A stretch of 49,462 nt of DNA from NCBI GenBank assembly GCA_029210815.1, contig JARGGB010000016.1, positions 1 through 49,462 of the forward strand, given 5' to 3'. The notes beneath the pieces were generated by a model. The model was not told where the DNA came from, did not search any database, and saw only the letters and a list, made by a program, of their open reading frames with translations. The position numbers were made by a program, and so were the translations under genes. The DNA comes from Candidatus Brevefilum sp. (GTDB lineage: Bacteria; Chloroflexota; Anaerolineae; Anaerolineales; Anaerolineaceae). Shown one piece after another: positions 32,871 through 42,377 of the stretch (position 1 is the first letter of the stretch; the number at the start of each line of letters is the position of its first letter).

Positions 32871-33611
32871 TTACGAATAACGTACTTCTTTCAATACAAG
32901 CCCCGTTGCAGGAGCAAGACCTGTCAGAGATAAATTCCCGGATTGGAGGCTCTCCAAAAGTATATCCGGGGAAACTTCACCCTGACCAATCTTCACGAGC
33001 ACAAATACAATTCGCCGAACCATGTGGTACAGAAATGCATTTGCACTTATCTCAAAGGCATAAGCCTCACCATCTTGCTGCCAGTGAAGGTCAAACACTT
33101 CCCGAATGGTGACACCCTTCTCGCTGGTTGGACTGCCAAAAGCCTGAAAATCGTGTACGCCTATCAGCATTTTTCCTGCTTTTTGCATCCGTTCCATGTC
33201 GGGTTCTGGCCAGACCCTCCAGGCAAAGACTTCTCGAATCGGATCTCGCACTGGCGAAGGGAATGCCCGGTACCGGTAACATCGTCGCTGCGCATCAAAA
33301 CGAGGATGAAAAGCTTCATCAGCCATTTCAACCGATTGCACAGCCATGTCCTCCGGAAAATAATAATTGAGGGCATTTCTCAGATCTTCAAGACTGTGCT
33401 GCCAATCGAGGTGAAAGCTAACCACCTGACCCACAGCATGCACCCCAGTATCCGTGCGGCCGGCAGCTAAGATACTTTTTCCCTGCCAGCCAAGTTTGCG
33501 CAAGCCTGCCTCAAATTCGCTCTGCACAGTTCGTGCATCCTTTTGCCGTTGAAAGCCAGCAAATTCTGAGCCGTTGTATGAAAGAATAACTTTGTAATGT
33601 GCTAAACCCAT
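32871..33611 (-). CDS. truA: tRNA pseudouridine(38-40) synthase TruA
   Basis: 246 residues. TruA changes uridines 38-40 of the tRNA anticodon arm into pseudouridine. The catalytic motif GRTDTGVHA (residues 51-59) holds the nucleophilic Asp54. YNGSEFAGFQRQ (12-23) and ANAFLYHMVRRIV (about 200-212) are family signatures. It lies 22 nt after rplQ, a common place for truA, and so is co-expressed with ribosomal genes. Confidence 0.96.
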   Translation of the reverse strand: MGLAHYKVILSYNGSEFAGFQRQKDARTVQSEFEAGLRKLGWQGKSILAAGRTDTGVHAVGQVVSFHLDWQHSLEDLRNALNYYFPEDMAVQSVEMADEAFHPRFDAQRRCYRYRAFPSPVRDPIREVFAWRVWPEPDMERMQKAGKMLIGVHDFQAFGSPTSEKGVTIREVFDLHWQQDGEAYAFEISANAFLYHMVRRIVFVLVKIGQGEVSPDILLESLQSGNLSLTGLAPATGLVLKEVRYS

Positions 33612-33633
33612 CCGGTGTTAAATCCGGGCTGGA

Positions 33634-34017
33634 TTACTCTTCAACCAGTTCAATCAGCACCATCTCAGCTCCATCGCTGCTGCGGGGACCTAACTTCAAA
33701 ATACGGGTATATCCGCCATTTCGTTTTGTATAGCGAGGGCCAATATCATCAAATAATTTCTGCACAATCGGACGTGAACCATTGCCAAGTTTTGCTGAAG
33801 CCTTACGGCGAGCGTAAACGGCTGCTGATTCTTCAAGATCCTGGCTGTTTCGAGCCAATGTGATCAATTTTTCAGCATCTGCCTGGATTGATTTCGCTTT
33901 GGGAAGCGTTGTTTTAATCCGTTCGTTTTCAAATAATTGTCGGATCATCGTCCGTCGCATGGCTGTTCTGTGACCGCCGCTGCGGTTTAAGCGATATCCC
34001 TTAATTTTATGTCGCAT
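33634..34017 (-). CDS. rplQ: 50S ribosomal protein L17
   Basis: 127 residues. MRHKIKGYRLNRSGGHRTAM (1-20) is the conserved start, and RNGGYTRILKLGPRSSDGAEM (around 97-117, shortened in the family to GGYTRI) the conserved C-terminal loop. It lines the exit-tunnel side of the 50S subunit. It lies 4 nt after rpoA, the normal alpha-operon order. Confidence 0.97.
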   Translation of the reverse strand: MRHKIKGYRLNRSGGHRTAMRRTMIRQLFENERIKTTLPKAKSIQADAEKLITLARNSQDLEESAAVYARRKASAKLGNGSRPIVQKLFDDIGPRYTKRNGGYTRILKLGPRSSDGAEMVLIELVEE

Positions 34018-34021
34018 AACT

Positions 34022-34996
34022 TTAACTCTCCGTTATTTCTTCCTCTTCCTCGTCCAGGAAGCCTTTCTCAACCAGCTTATCCCTCAGCTCCACAAGGCTC
34101 TTCTCGCCGAAATTACGAATAGCGAGGATTGCTTCTTCACCTTTATCAAGGAGTTCGAGGACGTCAGCTACAGTTGTTATACCGGTACGCTTGAGTGAAT
34201 TGAATACCCGAACTGTAAGATCAAGATTTTCAATCGGCATCTCTGCTGCTTCGTTGTTGACCACAGGTTGTGGTTCCGCTTGCTCAATCGGTACGGACAA
34301 TAATTCTTCACTGATCCCTGCAATAAAGCGCAGGTGATCAATTAATATCTTTGAGGAGTCACTCATCGCCTGTTCAGGAGAAACGGTCCCATCGGTCCAA
34401 ATTTCAAGCATCAGTCGGTCATAATCCGTACTCTGACCAACACGTGCAGAACCAATTGTCCAATTAACCTTTCGAACAGGTGTGAAGATCGCATCAACCG
34501 GCAGCTCGCCTATGGGCAGATTATCATTACGATCATTTGCCGGTAAATAGCCGCGTCCGCGTTCTACAGTCAGGTCCATCTCAAGATCGACCTTACCGCT
34601 GTCAACTGTAAACAAATACAGATCCGGGTTGACAATTTCAACCTCAGGCGGGCAGATAATATCCGCTGCTGTGACGGTACCTTCACCGCTAACTTCCAGA
34701 TGCAAATGTGCAACATCAACATCAAACAAGATCATACGCAATTGTTTTAACTGCAGAATAATCTGAATGACATCTTCCCGCACGCCTTCAATTTCACTGA
34801 ACTCGTGCAGCACATCTGTAATGCGTACAGATGTGATCGCTGCACCTTCCAGGGAGGAAAGCAAGACTCGGCGCAGGGCATTACCAATGGTCGTACCAAA
34901 GCCGCGTTCAAGCGGGCTGATTGCGAATTTGCCATAATTCCGAGCTTCTGCAACTCGTTCAACTTTAGGTTTTACCATATTCATTATTCCAGACAC
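34022..34996 (-). CDS. rpoA: RNA polymerase alpha subunit
   Basis: 324 residues. The N-terminal dimerisation domain has the conserved LERGFGTTIGNALRRVLLSS (about residues 28-47). The C-terminal domain (about 255-315) keeps the VRVFNSLKRTGI helix; its Arg and Asn correspond to those that contact UP-element DNA. The GTG at 34996 has AGGGG 6 nt upstream; an in-frame ATG at 34984 is possible. Part of rpsM-rpsK-rpsD-rpoA-rplQ. Confidence 0.97.
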   Translation of the reverse strand: MSGIMNMVKPKVERVAEARNYGKFAISPLERGFGTTIGNALRRVLLSSLEGAAITSVRITDVLHEFSEIEGVREDVIQIILQLKQLRMILFDVDVAHLHLEVSGEGTVTAADIICPPEVEIVNPDLYLFTVDSGKVDLEMDLTVERGRGYLPANDRNDNLPIGELPVDAIFTPVRKVNWTIGSARVGQSTDYDRLMLEIWTDGTVSPEQAMSDSSKILIDHLRFIAGISEELLSVPIEQAEPQPVVNNEAAEMPIENLDLTVRVFNSLKRTGITTVADVLELLDKGEEAILAIRNFGEKSLVELRDKLVEKGFLDEEEEEITES

Positions 34997-35044
34997 GTCA
35001 TACCCCTTACCAGTGCATCCTTTTGCACTAACCAGTGAGCCACT

Positions 35045-35680
35045 TTATCGTGAGTAATATTCAACGATAAGTTGTTCATTCAAATTGCCGTCAATTTCAG
35101 CACGTTCGGGTAAACGGATAACACGGCCAGTCAGCTTGTCCAAATCAGAATCGACCCAGGCTGGTGGTGTGCGCGTTTCCTCAGATTGCCTTAGTATCTT
35201 AAAATAAGTGTTTTGTTTTGAGTTTTCCTTTACCAAAACAGTATCACCTGGTTTAAGAATGGTTGAAGCAATATCATTGCTGCGTCCATTGACCATAAAG
35301 TGACCATGATTCACCAATTGGCGAGCCTGGCTTCGACTTTCGGCAAAACCTGAGCGATAAACAACATTATCCAAACGAGATTCGAGAACCTGCAATAAGT
35401 TTAAGCCCGTCAAACCCGGCTTACTTTGAGCGTGCCGGAAATAGCGCCTGAATTGACGTTCAAGCACGCCGTAAATGCGTTTTGCTTTCTGTTTCGCGCG
35501 TAATTGGCGCTGGTAGTCCGATTCACGACCTCTTCGTCCACTAAAACGTCCATGTTCCCCGGGGGGATATGCTCGTTTTTCAAAAGAACATTTCGGGGTG
35601 AAACAACGTTCACCTTTCAAAAATAATTTTTCACCTTCACGCCGGCACAATTTACACGCCGGACCAGTATATCTTGCCAT
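35045..35680 (-). CDS. rpsD: 30S ribosomal protein S4 (zinc-binding form)
   Basis: 211 residues. The N-terminus carries four cysteines (Cys9, Cys12, Cys26, Cys31) of the zinc-containing C+ form. The S4 RNA-binding domain follows ([20 protein letters not shown], about 102-121; [10 protein letters not shown], about 123-132). S4 starts assembly of the 30S subunit and, in other bacteria, represses the alpha operon. It ends 48 nt before the rpoA start. Confidence 0.97.
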   Translation of the reverse strand: MARYTGPACKLCRREGEKLFLKGERCFTPKCSFEKRAYPPGEHGRFSGRRGRESDYQRQLRAKQKAKRIYGVLERQFRRYFRHAQSKPGLTGLNLLQVLESRLDNVVYRSGFAESRSQARQLVNHGHFMVNGRSNDIASTILKPGDTVLVKENSKQNTYFKILRQSEETRTPPAWVDSDLDKLTGRVIRLPERAEIDGNLNEQLIVEYYSR

Positions 35681-35703
35681 TTATTCCTCTCTTAATCTTA
35701 TTA

Positions 35704-36108
35704 CTAAACGCGGCGTCGCTTGGGTGGTCTGCATCCATTATGCGGTACCGGAGTCACGTCCTCAATAGAACGCACGGTAATCCCCATACCTTGCACAGCA
35801 CGAATGGTCGCTTCACGACCGGGGCCAGGGCCTTTGATGATCACATCAACTTCCTGGATACCAAAGCTTTGTGCTGTTTTCATGACCTGTTCTGTTGCCA
35901 AACGTGCAGCAAAGGGTGTGCTCTTTCGAGAGCCCTTGAAACCAGCTGCCCCAGCGCTTCCCCAACACACTGTATTACCTTGCTGATCTGTCACAGTAAT
36001 AATCGTGTTGTTGAAAGAAGCCATCACATGCACCTGGGCAGATGACATCTGGCGTTTAATTTTGCGGGATCCACTTGTTCGCCGCGCTTTTTGTGGTTTT
36101 TTAGCCAT
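35704..36108 (-). CDS. rpsK: 30S ribosomal protein S11
   Basis: 134 residues. [20 protein letters not shown] (about 27-46) and the C-terminal [20 protein letters not shown] (about 114-133) are the S11 signatures; the latter lies in the 30S platform. A basic N-terminal extension is normal. It is preceded by an unusually long 108-bp gap after rpsM that holds a hairpin. Confidence 0.97.
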   Translation of the reverse strand: MAKKPQKARRTSGSRKIKRQMSSAQVHVMASFNNTIITVTDQQGNTVCWGSAGAAGFKGSRKSTPFAARLATEQVMKTAQSFGIQEVDVIIKGPGPGREATIRAVQGMGITVRSIEDVTPVPHNGCRPPKRRRV

Positions 36109-36147
36109 AGTACCTCACTAATTCAATCTCTTTACCCATCCAATGCT

Positions 36148-36188
36148 GCTTCTCGCCGCGGGGAGAAAGGAAGGAGAACCCCAGAAGC
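36148..36188 (-). promoter_or_regulatory. Hairpin in the rpsM-rpsK gap
   Basis: Read on the minus strand: GCTTCT and GGGG pair with CCCC and AGAAGC, the halves separated on one side by GCGGCG, with a pyrimidine-rich 15-nt loop. This lies about 40 nt before rpsK. It could be an RNA processing site or an S4/S11-type feedback element; there is no T-tract for termination. Confidence 0.4.
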
Positions 36189-36216
36189 AAAGCTTGGAAG
36201 GAATTTGCTATAATAA

Positions 36217-36606
36217 CTATTTCTTACCAACACCACGACGTCGGCCGCGTCCTGCCACGGTCTTCTTCGGACCCTTACGGGTTCGGGCATTGGTCTTGGT
36301 TCGCTGACCATGCACGGGTAATCCGCGTCGGTGACGCAGGCCGCGATAGGTCCCGATTTCGATCAGGCGCTTGATATTCATTTGTACTTGCCGGCGTAAG
36401 TCACCTTCCACAGTGTAACTGCTGGCAATATAATCGCGCATTTTCGAAACATCATTATCTGATAGGTCACGAACGCGTGTGTCAGGATCAACACCAGTCG
36501 CTTCAATAATTTCATTTGCCCGGGTTGGGCCAACGCCATAAATATATCTCAGACCAATCTCAACGCGTTTGTCGCGAGGCAGGTCAACACCTTCAATACG
36601 TGCCAT
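36217..36606 (-). CDS. rpsM: 30S ribosomal protein S13
   Basis: 129 residues. [19 protein letters not shown] (1-19), the helix-hairpin-helix [13 protein letters not shown] (22-34) and [20 protein letters not shown] (about 90-109) are the family motifs; the basic tail reaches the P-site tRNA and bridges the subunits. It lies 12 nt after rpmJ. Confidence 0.97.
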   Translation of the reverse strand: MARIEGVDLPRDKRVEIGLRYIYGVGPTRANEIIEATGVDPDTRVRDLSDNDVSKMRDYIASSYTVEGDLRRQVQMNIKRLIEIGTYRGLRHRRGLPVHGQRTKTNARTRKGPKKTVAGRGRRRGVGKK

Positions 36607-36618
36607 AGTATAAATTCC

Positions 36619-36732
36619 TTATCCTTGTCGCTGTTTATGTTTCGGATTTTCGCAAATCACATACAATCGTCCATTGCGTTTCACAATCTGGCATTTTGCA
36701 CAGCGTTTCTTTATTGATGCTGATACTTTCAT
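36619..36732 (-). CDS. rpmJ: 50S ribosomal protein L36
   Basis: A 37-residue protein starting at ATG 36732 and ending at TAA 36619. It begins [14 protein letters not shown] and contains the zinc ribbon ligands C11, C14, C27 and H32 (CxxC, C, H), followed by a basic tail ending KQRQG. It is the normal zinc-binding L36. It is located between map and rpsM, where infA often precedes it; here only 76 bp separate it from map. Confidence 0.96.
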   Translation of the reverse strand: MKVSASIKKRCAKCQIVKRNGRLYVICENPKHKQRQG

Positions 36733-36808
36733 TTTCTAACTCCTCAATCTTGCCGCAAAGTTATTATTATACTTGCTACAATTAAGTTCGTCCAGTTTTA
36801 TGCGTTTA

Positions 36809-37579
36809 TCAAAACGTTAAAATCTCTGGTCCATTGGCAGTTACAGCCACTGTATGCTCAAAATGAGCTGTCATTGAGCCATCAGCGGATGCAACCGTCC
36901 ATTCATCATCCATGACCATTGTTCTGGATGTACCGCCCAAGACCATGGGTTCAAGGGCAATCGTCATCCCTTCCCTGAGGCGCATGCCTTTGCCAGGCCT
37001 TCCGTAATTGGGTACCTGGGGACCTTCATGCATCTTTCTGCCCACGCCATGCCCGGTATAAGTTCGAGTGATGTAAAAACCCTGGCTTTCGACAAAGGTT
37101 TCTACAGCATAACCGATATCACCAACCGTATTACCCGGCACCATTTTTGAGACGGCGATATCCAACGCTTGTTTGGTCACTTCAAGCAATCGTTTTGTCT
37201 GTGGGTCAATCTCGCCGACAGCCACAGTAACTGCCATGTCACCAACAAAACCCTGGTAGACAGTTCCCGCATCCATGCTGATGATGTCGCCTTCTTTAAG
37301 TACACGTTTACCGGGAATGCCGTGTACCAGCTCCTCATTTACACTGGTGCAGATGCTCGCTGGATAGGGGTAAGGACCTGGATAATTTTTAAAGGGCGAG
37401 TAAACATCATACTTCTTTTGAACGGATTCAAAAATTTCGTTCAATTCGGCTGTGGTTACGCCAGGTTTCACCAAATCAACTGCCGCATACAATGCTTCAG
37501 CATTAATCCGACCAGCCTCTCGCATAATATCAAGCTCAAAAGGTGATTTGATATTGATCGATTTTTCCCAGGATACCAC
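36809..37579 (-). CDS. map: Methionine aminopeptidase, type I
   Basis: 256 residues. Removes the N-terminal Met from new proteins. The metal ligands of the pita-bread fold are present: Asp in SMDAGTVYQGFVGDMAVT (about 100-117), His in GHGVGRKMHEGPQVPNYG (about 175-192) and Glu in IALEPMV (about 206-212). The GTG start at 37579 directly follows the adk TAG, so the two are coupled. Confidence 0.95.
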   Translation of the reverse strand: MVSWEKSINIKSPFELDIMREAGRINAEALYAAVDLVKPGVTTAELNEIFESVQKKYDVYSPFKNYPGPYPYPASICTSVNEELVHGIPGKRVLKEGDIISMDAGTVYQGFVGDMAVTVAVGEIDPQTKRLLEVTKQALDIAVSKMVPGNTVGDIGYAVETFVESQGFYITRTYTGHGVGRKMHEGPQVPNYGRPGKGMRLREGMTIALEPMVLGGTSRTMVMDDEWTVASADGSMTAHFEHTVAVTANGPEILTF

Positions 37580-38233
37580 CTAAACCGCCTCGATTTTTTT
37601 CATAATATCTGCAAAAACATCGTCAATGGATTGCGTCCCATCGATCTCGACCAAAATATCCTTGTCTCGATAATAGGCAATCAAGGGTGCTGTTTGCTCG
37701 TTGTAAACTTCTATCCGATGACGAACGGTGCCAGGTTTATCATCTTCACGTTGATAGAGCTGAGACCCATCAATGTCATCAATCCACTTAACAGTTGGTG
37801 GATTAAATTTCTCGTGATACACACGCCCTGAGGGGCTCATCCAGCGGCCGCTCAATCGCTCCACCAGTACATCATCCGGAACTTTGATAAATGGCACAAG
37901 ATTGACCTCGCCGTCAAATTTCTCAAGCAGCGAGTCCAATGCCTCCGCCTGGTCATCCGTGCGGGGAAAACCATCAAGGACTGCGCCAACCTCACAATCA
38001 GGCCTTGAAAGCCGCTCCTCAACCATGCGGATGGTGACATCATCAGGCACTAACTCACCCTGGTCCATATATTGCTGTGCCAGTTTCCCAAGTTTTGTTT
38101 CATTCTTCAGATTCTCTCGAAAGAGATCCCCTGTCGAGACATGAACCAGAGCCAGTTCCTGCGCTAAGCGTTTTGCCTGTGTGCCTTTTCCAGCCCCTGG
38201 AGGTCCTAACATTACAATATACATCGGTGCCAT
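37580..38233 (-). CDS. adk: Adenylate kinase
   Basis: 217 residues. Interconverts ATP, ADP and AMP. The P-loop is LGPPGAGKGTQAKRLA (residues 9-24); VLDGFPRTDDQAEAL (about 84-98) and GRMSPSGRVYH-type lid region (here SGRWMSPSGRVYH, about 127-139) follow. The lid lacks the four Cys of zinc-type enzymes. It begins 11 nt after secY; the ATG at 38233 has GAGGA upstream, and ATG 38224 is also possible. Confidence 0.96.
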   Translation of the reverse strand: MAPMYIVMLGPPGAGKGTQAKRLAQELALVHVSTGDLFRENLKNETKLGKLAQQYMDQGELVPDDVTIRMVEERLSRPDCEVGAVLDGFPRTDDQAEALDSLLEKFDGEVNLVPFIKVPDDVLVERLSGRWMSPSGRVYHEKFNPPTVKWIDDIDGSQLYQREDDKPGTVRHRIEVYNEQTAPLIAYYRDKDILVEIDGTQSIDDVFADIMKKIEAV

Positions 38234-38244
38234 AGTCTTCGTCC

Positions 38245-39579
38245 TCAGCTGATCAAGCGGTCATCATAACCGTGCATCTTCAGATCTGTTTCGATGATCT
38301 GGAAGGTGTCACGAACAACACCAACAACAATCAATAAACCTGATGAGGAAACAAGGAAAATATTTGTCTGCTGCAAACCTGCAGGTAGGAATAAACCCAA
38401 AACATAAGGCATTGCAGCTACCAAACCCAGGAATAATGCGCCGGGCAATGTGATTCTGCGTTGAACCTTTGTCAGGTACCGTTGGGTTGGGCCGCCGCGA
38501 GCAACACCCGGGATTTGCGCACCTTGTTTCTTTAAGTTTTCACCATAATTCTGTTGTGCGAACAGGATATCTGTGTAGAAGAAGGTGAAAAGCACTACCA
38601 TGATAAAGAACAAAATTGGATAGATAACACCTTCACCACTCAACACGCTTTGAATCCACGCAGCAGCGTTTGCCAGCCATTCCACGTTTGAATTGTTGAA
38701 AAAACTCGCCAAAATCGTCGGAAATGTCATAATCGATTGGGCAAAGATGATCGGGATCATACCAGCCATATTGACCATCAAGGGTAAACTGCTCTTTACG
38801 GGCATGGACATTCGGCTGCCAACACGGCGGCCGGGGAACATGACCGGAACATGGCGGCGTCCTTGCTGAACGTAGACCACAGCAAAAATAGTCACAACGA
38901 GCAATGCCACCACGATAAAGATCAACCACCAATAATTCGGGTCACTCAATAAGCGATACAGGTTTTGTGGGATTTGTGACACAATGCCCGCAAAGATGAT
39001 CAGCGATAAACCTTGCTGCCTGATTCCAAACTCTGAGATTAATTCACCCAGCCAGACGCCAAACATGGTGCCAGCCATCATTGAAATAACCGTTGCCAGG
39101 GTTGGGATCAATACATCACCAGAAAAGCCAAACTGAGCCACCACCGATTGACCTAAGATAGCATTAAAGATATTGATCTGACCAACAGCAGACAATGCTG
39201 CCATCGGTACTGTTAAAATAATTGTCCACTTCTCCATCCAGCGACGACCTTCTCGGGGATCATCTTGCATTCTTCGCTCTAACGCGGGGATGATCGGGAT
39301 CAAGAGCTGGAGAATAATTTGGGCGGTAATATAAGGATAAACACCCATCGCCAGCACCGAGAAATTCGATACTGCACCACCGGACAGCATGTCCAGTAAA
39401 TTGATCAAGCCACCTGCTGCGCCGCCGGTTTGGGTCAATTGTGCAACCAGTGTCCGGTCAATACCGGGCACCGGGACATTTGATGCCAAACGATAGATGG
39501 CAAGTAAGGCTAAGGAAATGATTAATTTCCGCCGAATGTCATGTGATTTCCAAAGGTGACGCCAAGCCGACCGCTTCAT
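38245..39579 (-). CDS. secY: Preprotein translocase subunit SecY
   Basis: 444 residues with ten helices forming the protein-conducting channel of the Sec system. VPVPGIDRTLVAQL (about 36-49) and the cytoplasmic loop IFAVVYVQQGRRHVPVMFPG (about 230-249) are typical. In the usual place of the spc operon after rplO (34-nt gap) and before adk. Confidence 0.97.
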   Translation of the reverse strand: MKRSAWRHLWKSHDIRRKLIISLALLAIYRLASNVPVPGIDRTLVAQLTQTGGAAGGLINLLDMLSGGAVSNFSVLAMGVYPYITAQIILQLLIPIIPALERRMQDDPREGRRWMEKWTIILTVPMAALSAVGQINIFNAILGQSVVAQFGFSGDVLIPTLATVISMMAGTMFGVWLGELISEFGIRQQGLSLIIFAGIVSQIPQNLYRLLSDPNYWWLIFIVVALLVVTIFAVVYVQQGRRHVPVMFPGRRVGSRMSMPVKSSLPLMVNMAGMIPIIFAQSIMTFPTILASFFNNSNVEWLANAAAWIQSVLSGEGVIYPILFFIMVVLFTFFYTDILFAQQNYGENLKKQGAQIPGVARGGPTQRYLTKVQRRITLPGALFLGLVAAMPYVLGLFLPAGLQQTNIFLVSSSGLLIVVGVVRDTFQIIETDLKMHGYDDRLIS

Positions 39580-39613
39580 ATTTTGGTCTCCTTCATTGCC
39601 TCAAAGACAAAAT

Positions 39614-40069
39614 TTACTCCTGGATGATTTCCACACTGCCGCCAGCGCCTTCAATCTTTTCTTGCGCGCTTTTGGTAATCGCATGTGTTTTGACCTTCAG
39701 AGCCACGGACACATCACCACGGCCAAGGATCTTGACGGGCATGGAAAGGTCATTGACCAAACCTGACTCAAGCAAAACCTCGGGGGTAATTTCTGTATCT
39801 GCATCAAATTGATCCAATTTTTCCAGGTTCACTTCCGCATATCGTACACGGTTTACGACGTTCATACCTTCACCACGTTTAAAGGGAAGCTTCCTGAAAA
39901 AAGGAAGGTTGCCACCCTGGTGATACAGAGGAACGCCGCCCCCTGCACGAGAATTCTGGCCTTTCATACCGCGCCCACAGGTTTTTCCCTGCCCTGCAGC
40001 GGTACCGCGGCCAACACGGTTTTTATCTTTACGTGCACCTTCATTTGGTTTTAAATCATGTAATTGCAT
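39614..40069 (-). CDS. rplO: 50S ribosomal protein L15
   Basis: 151 residues. MQLHDLKPNEGARKDKNRVG (1-20) and the Gly/Arg-rich GRGTAAGQGKTCGRGMKGQN (about 21-40) are hallmark L15 regions that thread into 23S rRNA. A late-binding protein needed for subunit assembly. It lies 8 nt after rpmD. Confidence 0.97.
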   Translation of the reverse strand: MQLHDLKPNEGARKDKNRVGRGTAAGQGKTCGRGMKGQNSRAGGGVPLYHQGGNLPFFRKLPFKRGEGMNVVNRVRYAEVNLEKLDQFDADTEITPEVLLESGLVNDLSMPVKILGRGDVSVALKVKTHAITKSAQEKIEGAGGSVEIIQE

Positions 40070-40077
40070 AATAACAC

Positions 40078-40272
40078 CTATACCTCTTCAACCACGACCA
40101 GGTGGGACACTTTATCAATCATGCCGCGAACGGCATCATTATCAACCTGTACCACGGTCTGATTAATTTTCTTGAGGCCCATTGCTTTTAATGTTGCCTT
40201 TTGTCGTTTTGAATACCCAATTGGGCTCTTGACAAGGGTAACTGATAATTTCACTTCTTTTTTCTTAGCCAT
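40078..40272 (-). CDS. rpmD: 50S ribosomal protein L30
   Basis: 64 residues starting [20 protein letters not shown], then the usual [20 protein letters not shown] (about 21-40). The ATG at 40272 lies inside the last codons of rpsE (8-nt overlap). A longer in-frame reading from 40320 would add 16 non-conserved residues overlapping rpsE and is not believed. Confidence 0.95.
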   Translation of the reverse strand: MAKKKEVKLSVTLVKSPIGYSKRQKATLKAMGLKKINQTVVQVDNDAVRGMIDKVSHLVVVEEV

Positions 40273-40786
40273 TCGTCTCTCGCTCCCAATAAGGTTTAAT
40301 CGCATCAAGAGATTTTCCACGATACGCTGCTTGTTCTGCGGGTGACTTCAGCTGGTCAAGGGCATTAAAGGTCGCACGAACAACATTTAAAATATTTTTG
40401 CTTCCTAATGACTTGGTCAAAATATCATGAACACCTACAGCTTCCAATACCGCACGCACACCACCGCCAGCAATAACACCGGTACCGGTGCTGGCAGGGC
40501 GTAATAAAACCTTCGCACCGCTCTGCTTCCCAATAACCTCATGGGGAATGGAAGTGCCGTTCAAGTTAACTCTGTGCATATTTTTGCGAGCTTTATCGCT
40601 TGCTTTGCGAATAGCATCGGGAACAGCGTTTGCTTTTCCCATGCCGAAGCCAACGCGACCTGCATTATCGCCAATCACCATAACCACCCGGAAAGAAAAC
40701 CGGCGGCCACCCTTTACAACTTTGGCTACTCGCGCAATATCAATAACTCGCTCATCAAATTGATTCTCGTTTTGGTAGTCCGACAT
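40265..40786 (-). CDS. rpsE: 30S ribosomal protein S5
   Basis: 173 residues. The N-terminal double-stranded-RNA-like domain has [18 protein letters not shown] (about 22-39) and [17 protein letters not shown] (about 42-58); the C-terminal half has [19 protein letters not shown]. The start at 40786 follows AAGAGGCG; 15 residues upstream in frame overlap rplR and are not part of the family. Involved in decoding fidelity. Confidence 0.97.
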   Translation of the reverse strand: MSDYQNENQFDERVIDIARVAKVVKGGRRFSFRVVMVIGDNAGRVGFGMGKANAVPDAIRKASDKARKNMHRVNLNGTSIPHEVIGKQSGAKVLLRPASTGTGVIAGGGVRAVLEAVGVHDILTKSLGSKNILNVVRATFNALDQLKSPAEQAAYRGKSLDAIKPYWERETNG

Positions 40787-40799
40787 ATTCGCCTCTTTC

Positions 40800-41165
40800 T
40801 TAGAAATCCAAGCCGCCTTCACGGGCAGCATCAGCCATGGCTTTCACACGGCCAATATACTTGTATCCACCACGGTCAAAAACGACCTGGGTGATTCCTG
40901 CTTCTTTCGCGCGTTCAGCGATCGTCTGACCTACCTTTTGCGCCTTTTCCATATTTGACAGCCCTTCCATATCTGGGCGTAATTCTGCATCAATGCTCGA
41001 CGCTGAAGCCAGGGTAATACCCTGCACATCATTAATGACCTGTGCATAAATCTCAGATGAACTGCGAAAGACATTCAATCGCGGTCGATCTGGTGTGCCA
41101 AAGATATTCTTACGCACACGACGATGTCGGCGTAAACGAGCCTCATTCCGTGTTTTCTTTGCCAT
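40800..41165 (-). CDS. rplR: 50S ribosomal protein L18
   Basis: 121 residues. R-rich N-terminus [19 protein letters not shown] (about 6-24) and the conserved [18 protein letters not shown] (about 27-44) and [20 protein letters not shown] (about 96-115). It binds 5S rRNA with L5. Spacing to rpsE is 13 nt. Confidence 0.97.
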   Translation of the reverse strand: MAKKTRNEARLRRHRRVRKNIFGTPDRPRLNVFRSSSEIYAQVINDVQGITLASASSIDAELRPDMEGLSNMEKAQKVGQTIAERAKEAGITQVVFDRGGYKYIGRVKAMADAAREGGLDF

Positions 41166-41184
41166 ATTATTTCACCTTCAAACT

Positions 41185-41733
41185 TTATAGTGTAGTCTTG
41201 CCAGCTTTACCCGGTTTGCGGCGAATATATTCACCCTGATAGCGAATACCTTTGCCTTTGTAGGGTTCAGGCGGGCGAATCTTTCGAATGTTCGCAGCAA
41301 CCTGGCCGACAGCCTGTTTATCATAACCAAGAACTTTAATCTGGCGTGTTTTCAAATCTGCTTCAAAGCTGATACCTTCAGGGGGTTCAACAACAACGGG
41401 GTGTGAATAACCAACGTTGATAACCAGATTATCGCCATTCATCTCAGCGCGGTAACCCACGCCTTCAATCTCCAACACTCGTTCAAAGCCTTTACTAACA
41501 CCAACCACCATGTTATCTATAACTGTTCTTGTTGTGCCATGTAAGGCACGATGCATTGGTTGATCGGTAGGGCGCTCAACAAGGATCGATCCATCTTCTT
41601 GTTTGATGCTGATCTCAGGATTAAAGGTAAATTCCATTTCACCTTTAGGTCCTTTGACTTTGACATGAGCACCGTCGATTTTTACTTCAACGCCTGCTGG
41701 CACTTCAATCGGTAAACGTCCAACTCGAGACAC
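41185..41733 (-). CDS. rplF: 50S ribosomal protein L6
   Basis: 182 residues in two L6 repeats. [19 protein letters not shown] (1-19) and, near the C-terminus, [20 protein letters not shown] (about 151-170) are the family signatures. It sits near the sarcin-ricin loop and is needed for elongation-factor function. Gap of 27 nt after rpsH. Confidence 0.97.
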   Translation of the reverse strand: MSRVGRLPIEVPAGVEVKIDGAHVKVKGPKGEMEFTFNPEISIKQEDGSILVERPTDQPMHRALHGTTRTVIDNMVVGVSKGFERVLEIEGVGYRAEMNGDNLVINVGYSHPVVVEPPEGISFEADLKTRQIKVLGYDKQAVGQVAANIRKIRPPEPYKGKGIRYQGEYIRRKPGKAGKTTL

Positions 41734-41760
41734 GTCTCGTTCCTCCTATAGCGCCAGGCG

Positions 41761-42174
41761 CTACCATATTTTGCACAATAATTCACCACCCACGCCCATT
41801 TTCCGAGCGCGTTGGCCTGTCATAACACCCTTGGGGGTGGACAAAATTGCCACACCAATGCCCGAAAGCACCCAGGGGATATCCGTTTTCTTGGTGTAAA
41901 CCCGGCACCCAGGTCGGCTTACACGTTCAAGTCCCGTGATCAATGGCCGACGGTGTCGTCTCTCACCAATATATTTCAAACGAATTCGCAATACTTTTTG
42001 ATAAGGTTGATCACCATCAACGACGTCGTAACTATCAACATAGCCCTCTTCTGTAAGAATTCGAGCAATTTCTGCTTTAATCTTTGAACTGGGCATGCTT
42101 ACCAGCGTTCCGTTGCTTATCGCAACGTTCCGGATACGGGTCAACATATCAGCAATAGGGTCTGTAACATTCAT
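41761..42174 (-). CDS. rpsH: 30S ribosomal protein S8
   Basis: 137 residues. VTDPIADMLTRIRNVAIS (3-20) and the C-terminal GVGIAILSTPKGVMTGQRAR (here GIGVAILSTPKG, about 107-118) are typical. In E. coli S8 is the repressor of the spc operon; whether that holds here is unknown. It lies 19 nt after rpsN. Confidence 0.97.
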   Translation of the reverse strand: MNVTDPIADMLTRIRNVAISNGTLVSMPSSKIKAEIARILTEEGYVDSYDVVDGDQPYQKVLRIRLKYIGERRHRRPLITGLERVSRPGCRVYTKKTDIPWVLSGIGVAILSTPKGVMTGQRARKMGVGGELLCKIW

Positions 42175-42193
42175 AAATAATACCTCCGCCGAT

Positions 42194-42376
42194 CTACCAC
42201 GACGATTTGGTTACACCAGGAATTTTTCCTTGCAAGGCTAATTCCCGAAAACAAATACGGCACAAACCAAACTTGCGAATATAACCTCTGGGACGCCCAC
42301 AGCGTCGGCATCGGTTAACAACTTGATTGGGATATTTCCGCCGCTTCTCGCGATATATCATACACTTTTTAGCCAT
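42194..42376 (-). CDS. rpsN: 30S ribosomal protein S14, zinc (type Z)
   Basis: A 60-residue short form. Four zinc-binding cysteines are present (Cys23, Cys26, Cys39, Cys42), and the C-terminus ends [11 protein letters not shown], the normal S14Z tail. It follows rplE by one base. The short zinc form is the usual one in Gram-positive and Chloroflexota genomes. Confidence 0.98.
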   Translation of the reverse strand: MAKKCMIYREKRRKYPNQVVNRCRRCGRPRGYIRKFGLCRICFRELALQGKIPGVTKSSW

Positions 42377-42377
42377 A

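Noticed and set aside
36205-36216. TATAAT-like plus-strand sequence in the rpsM stop region
   Set aside because: No plus-strand gene follows; it lies in the tail of a minus-strand operon and looks like chance.
40265-40831. Longer S5 and L30 proteins from upstream ATGs
   Set aside because: The extra residues overlap neighbouring ribosomal genes, are not conserved, and better ribosome sites precede the internal starts at 40786 and 40272.
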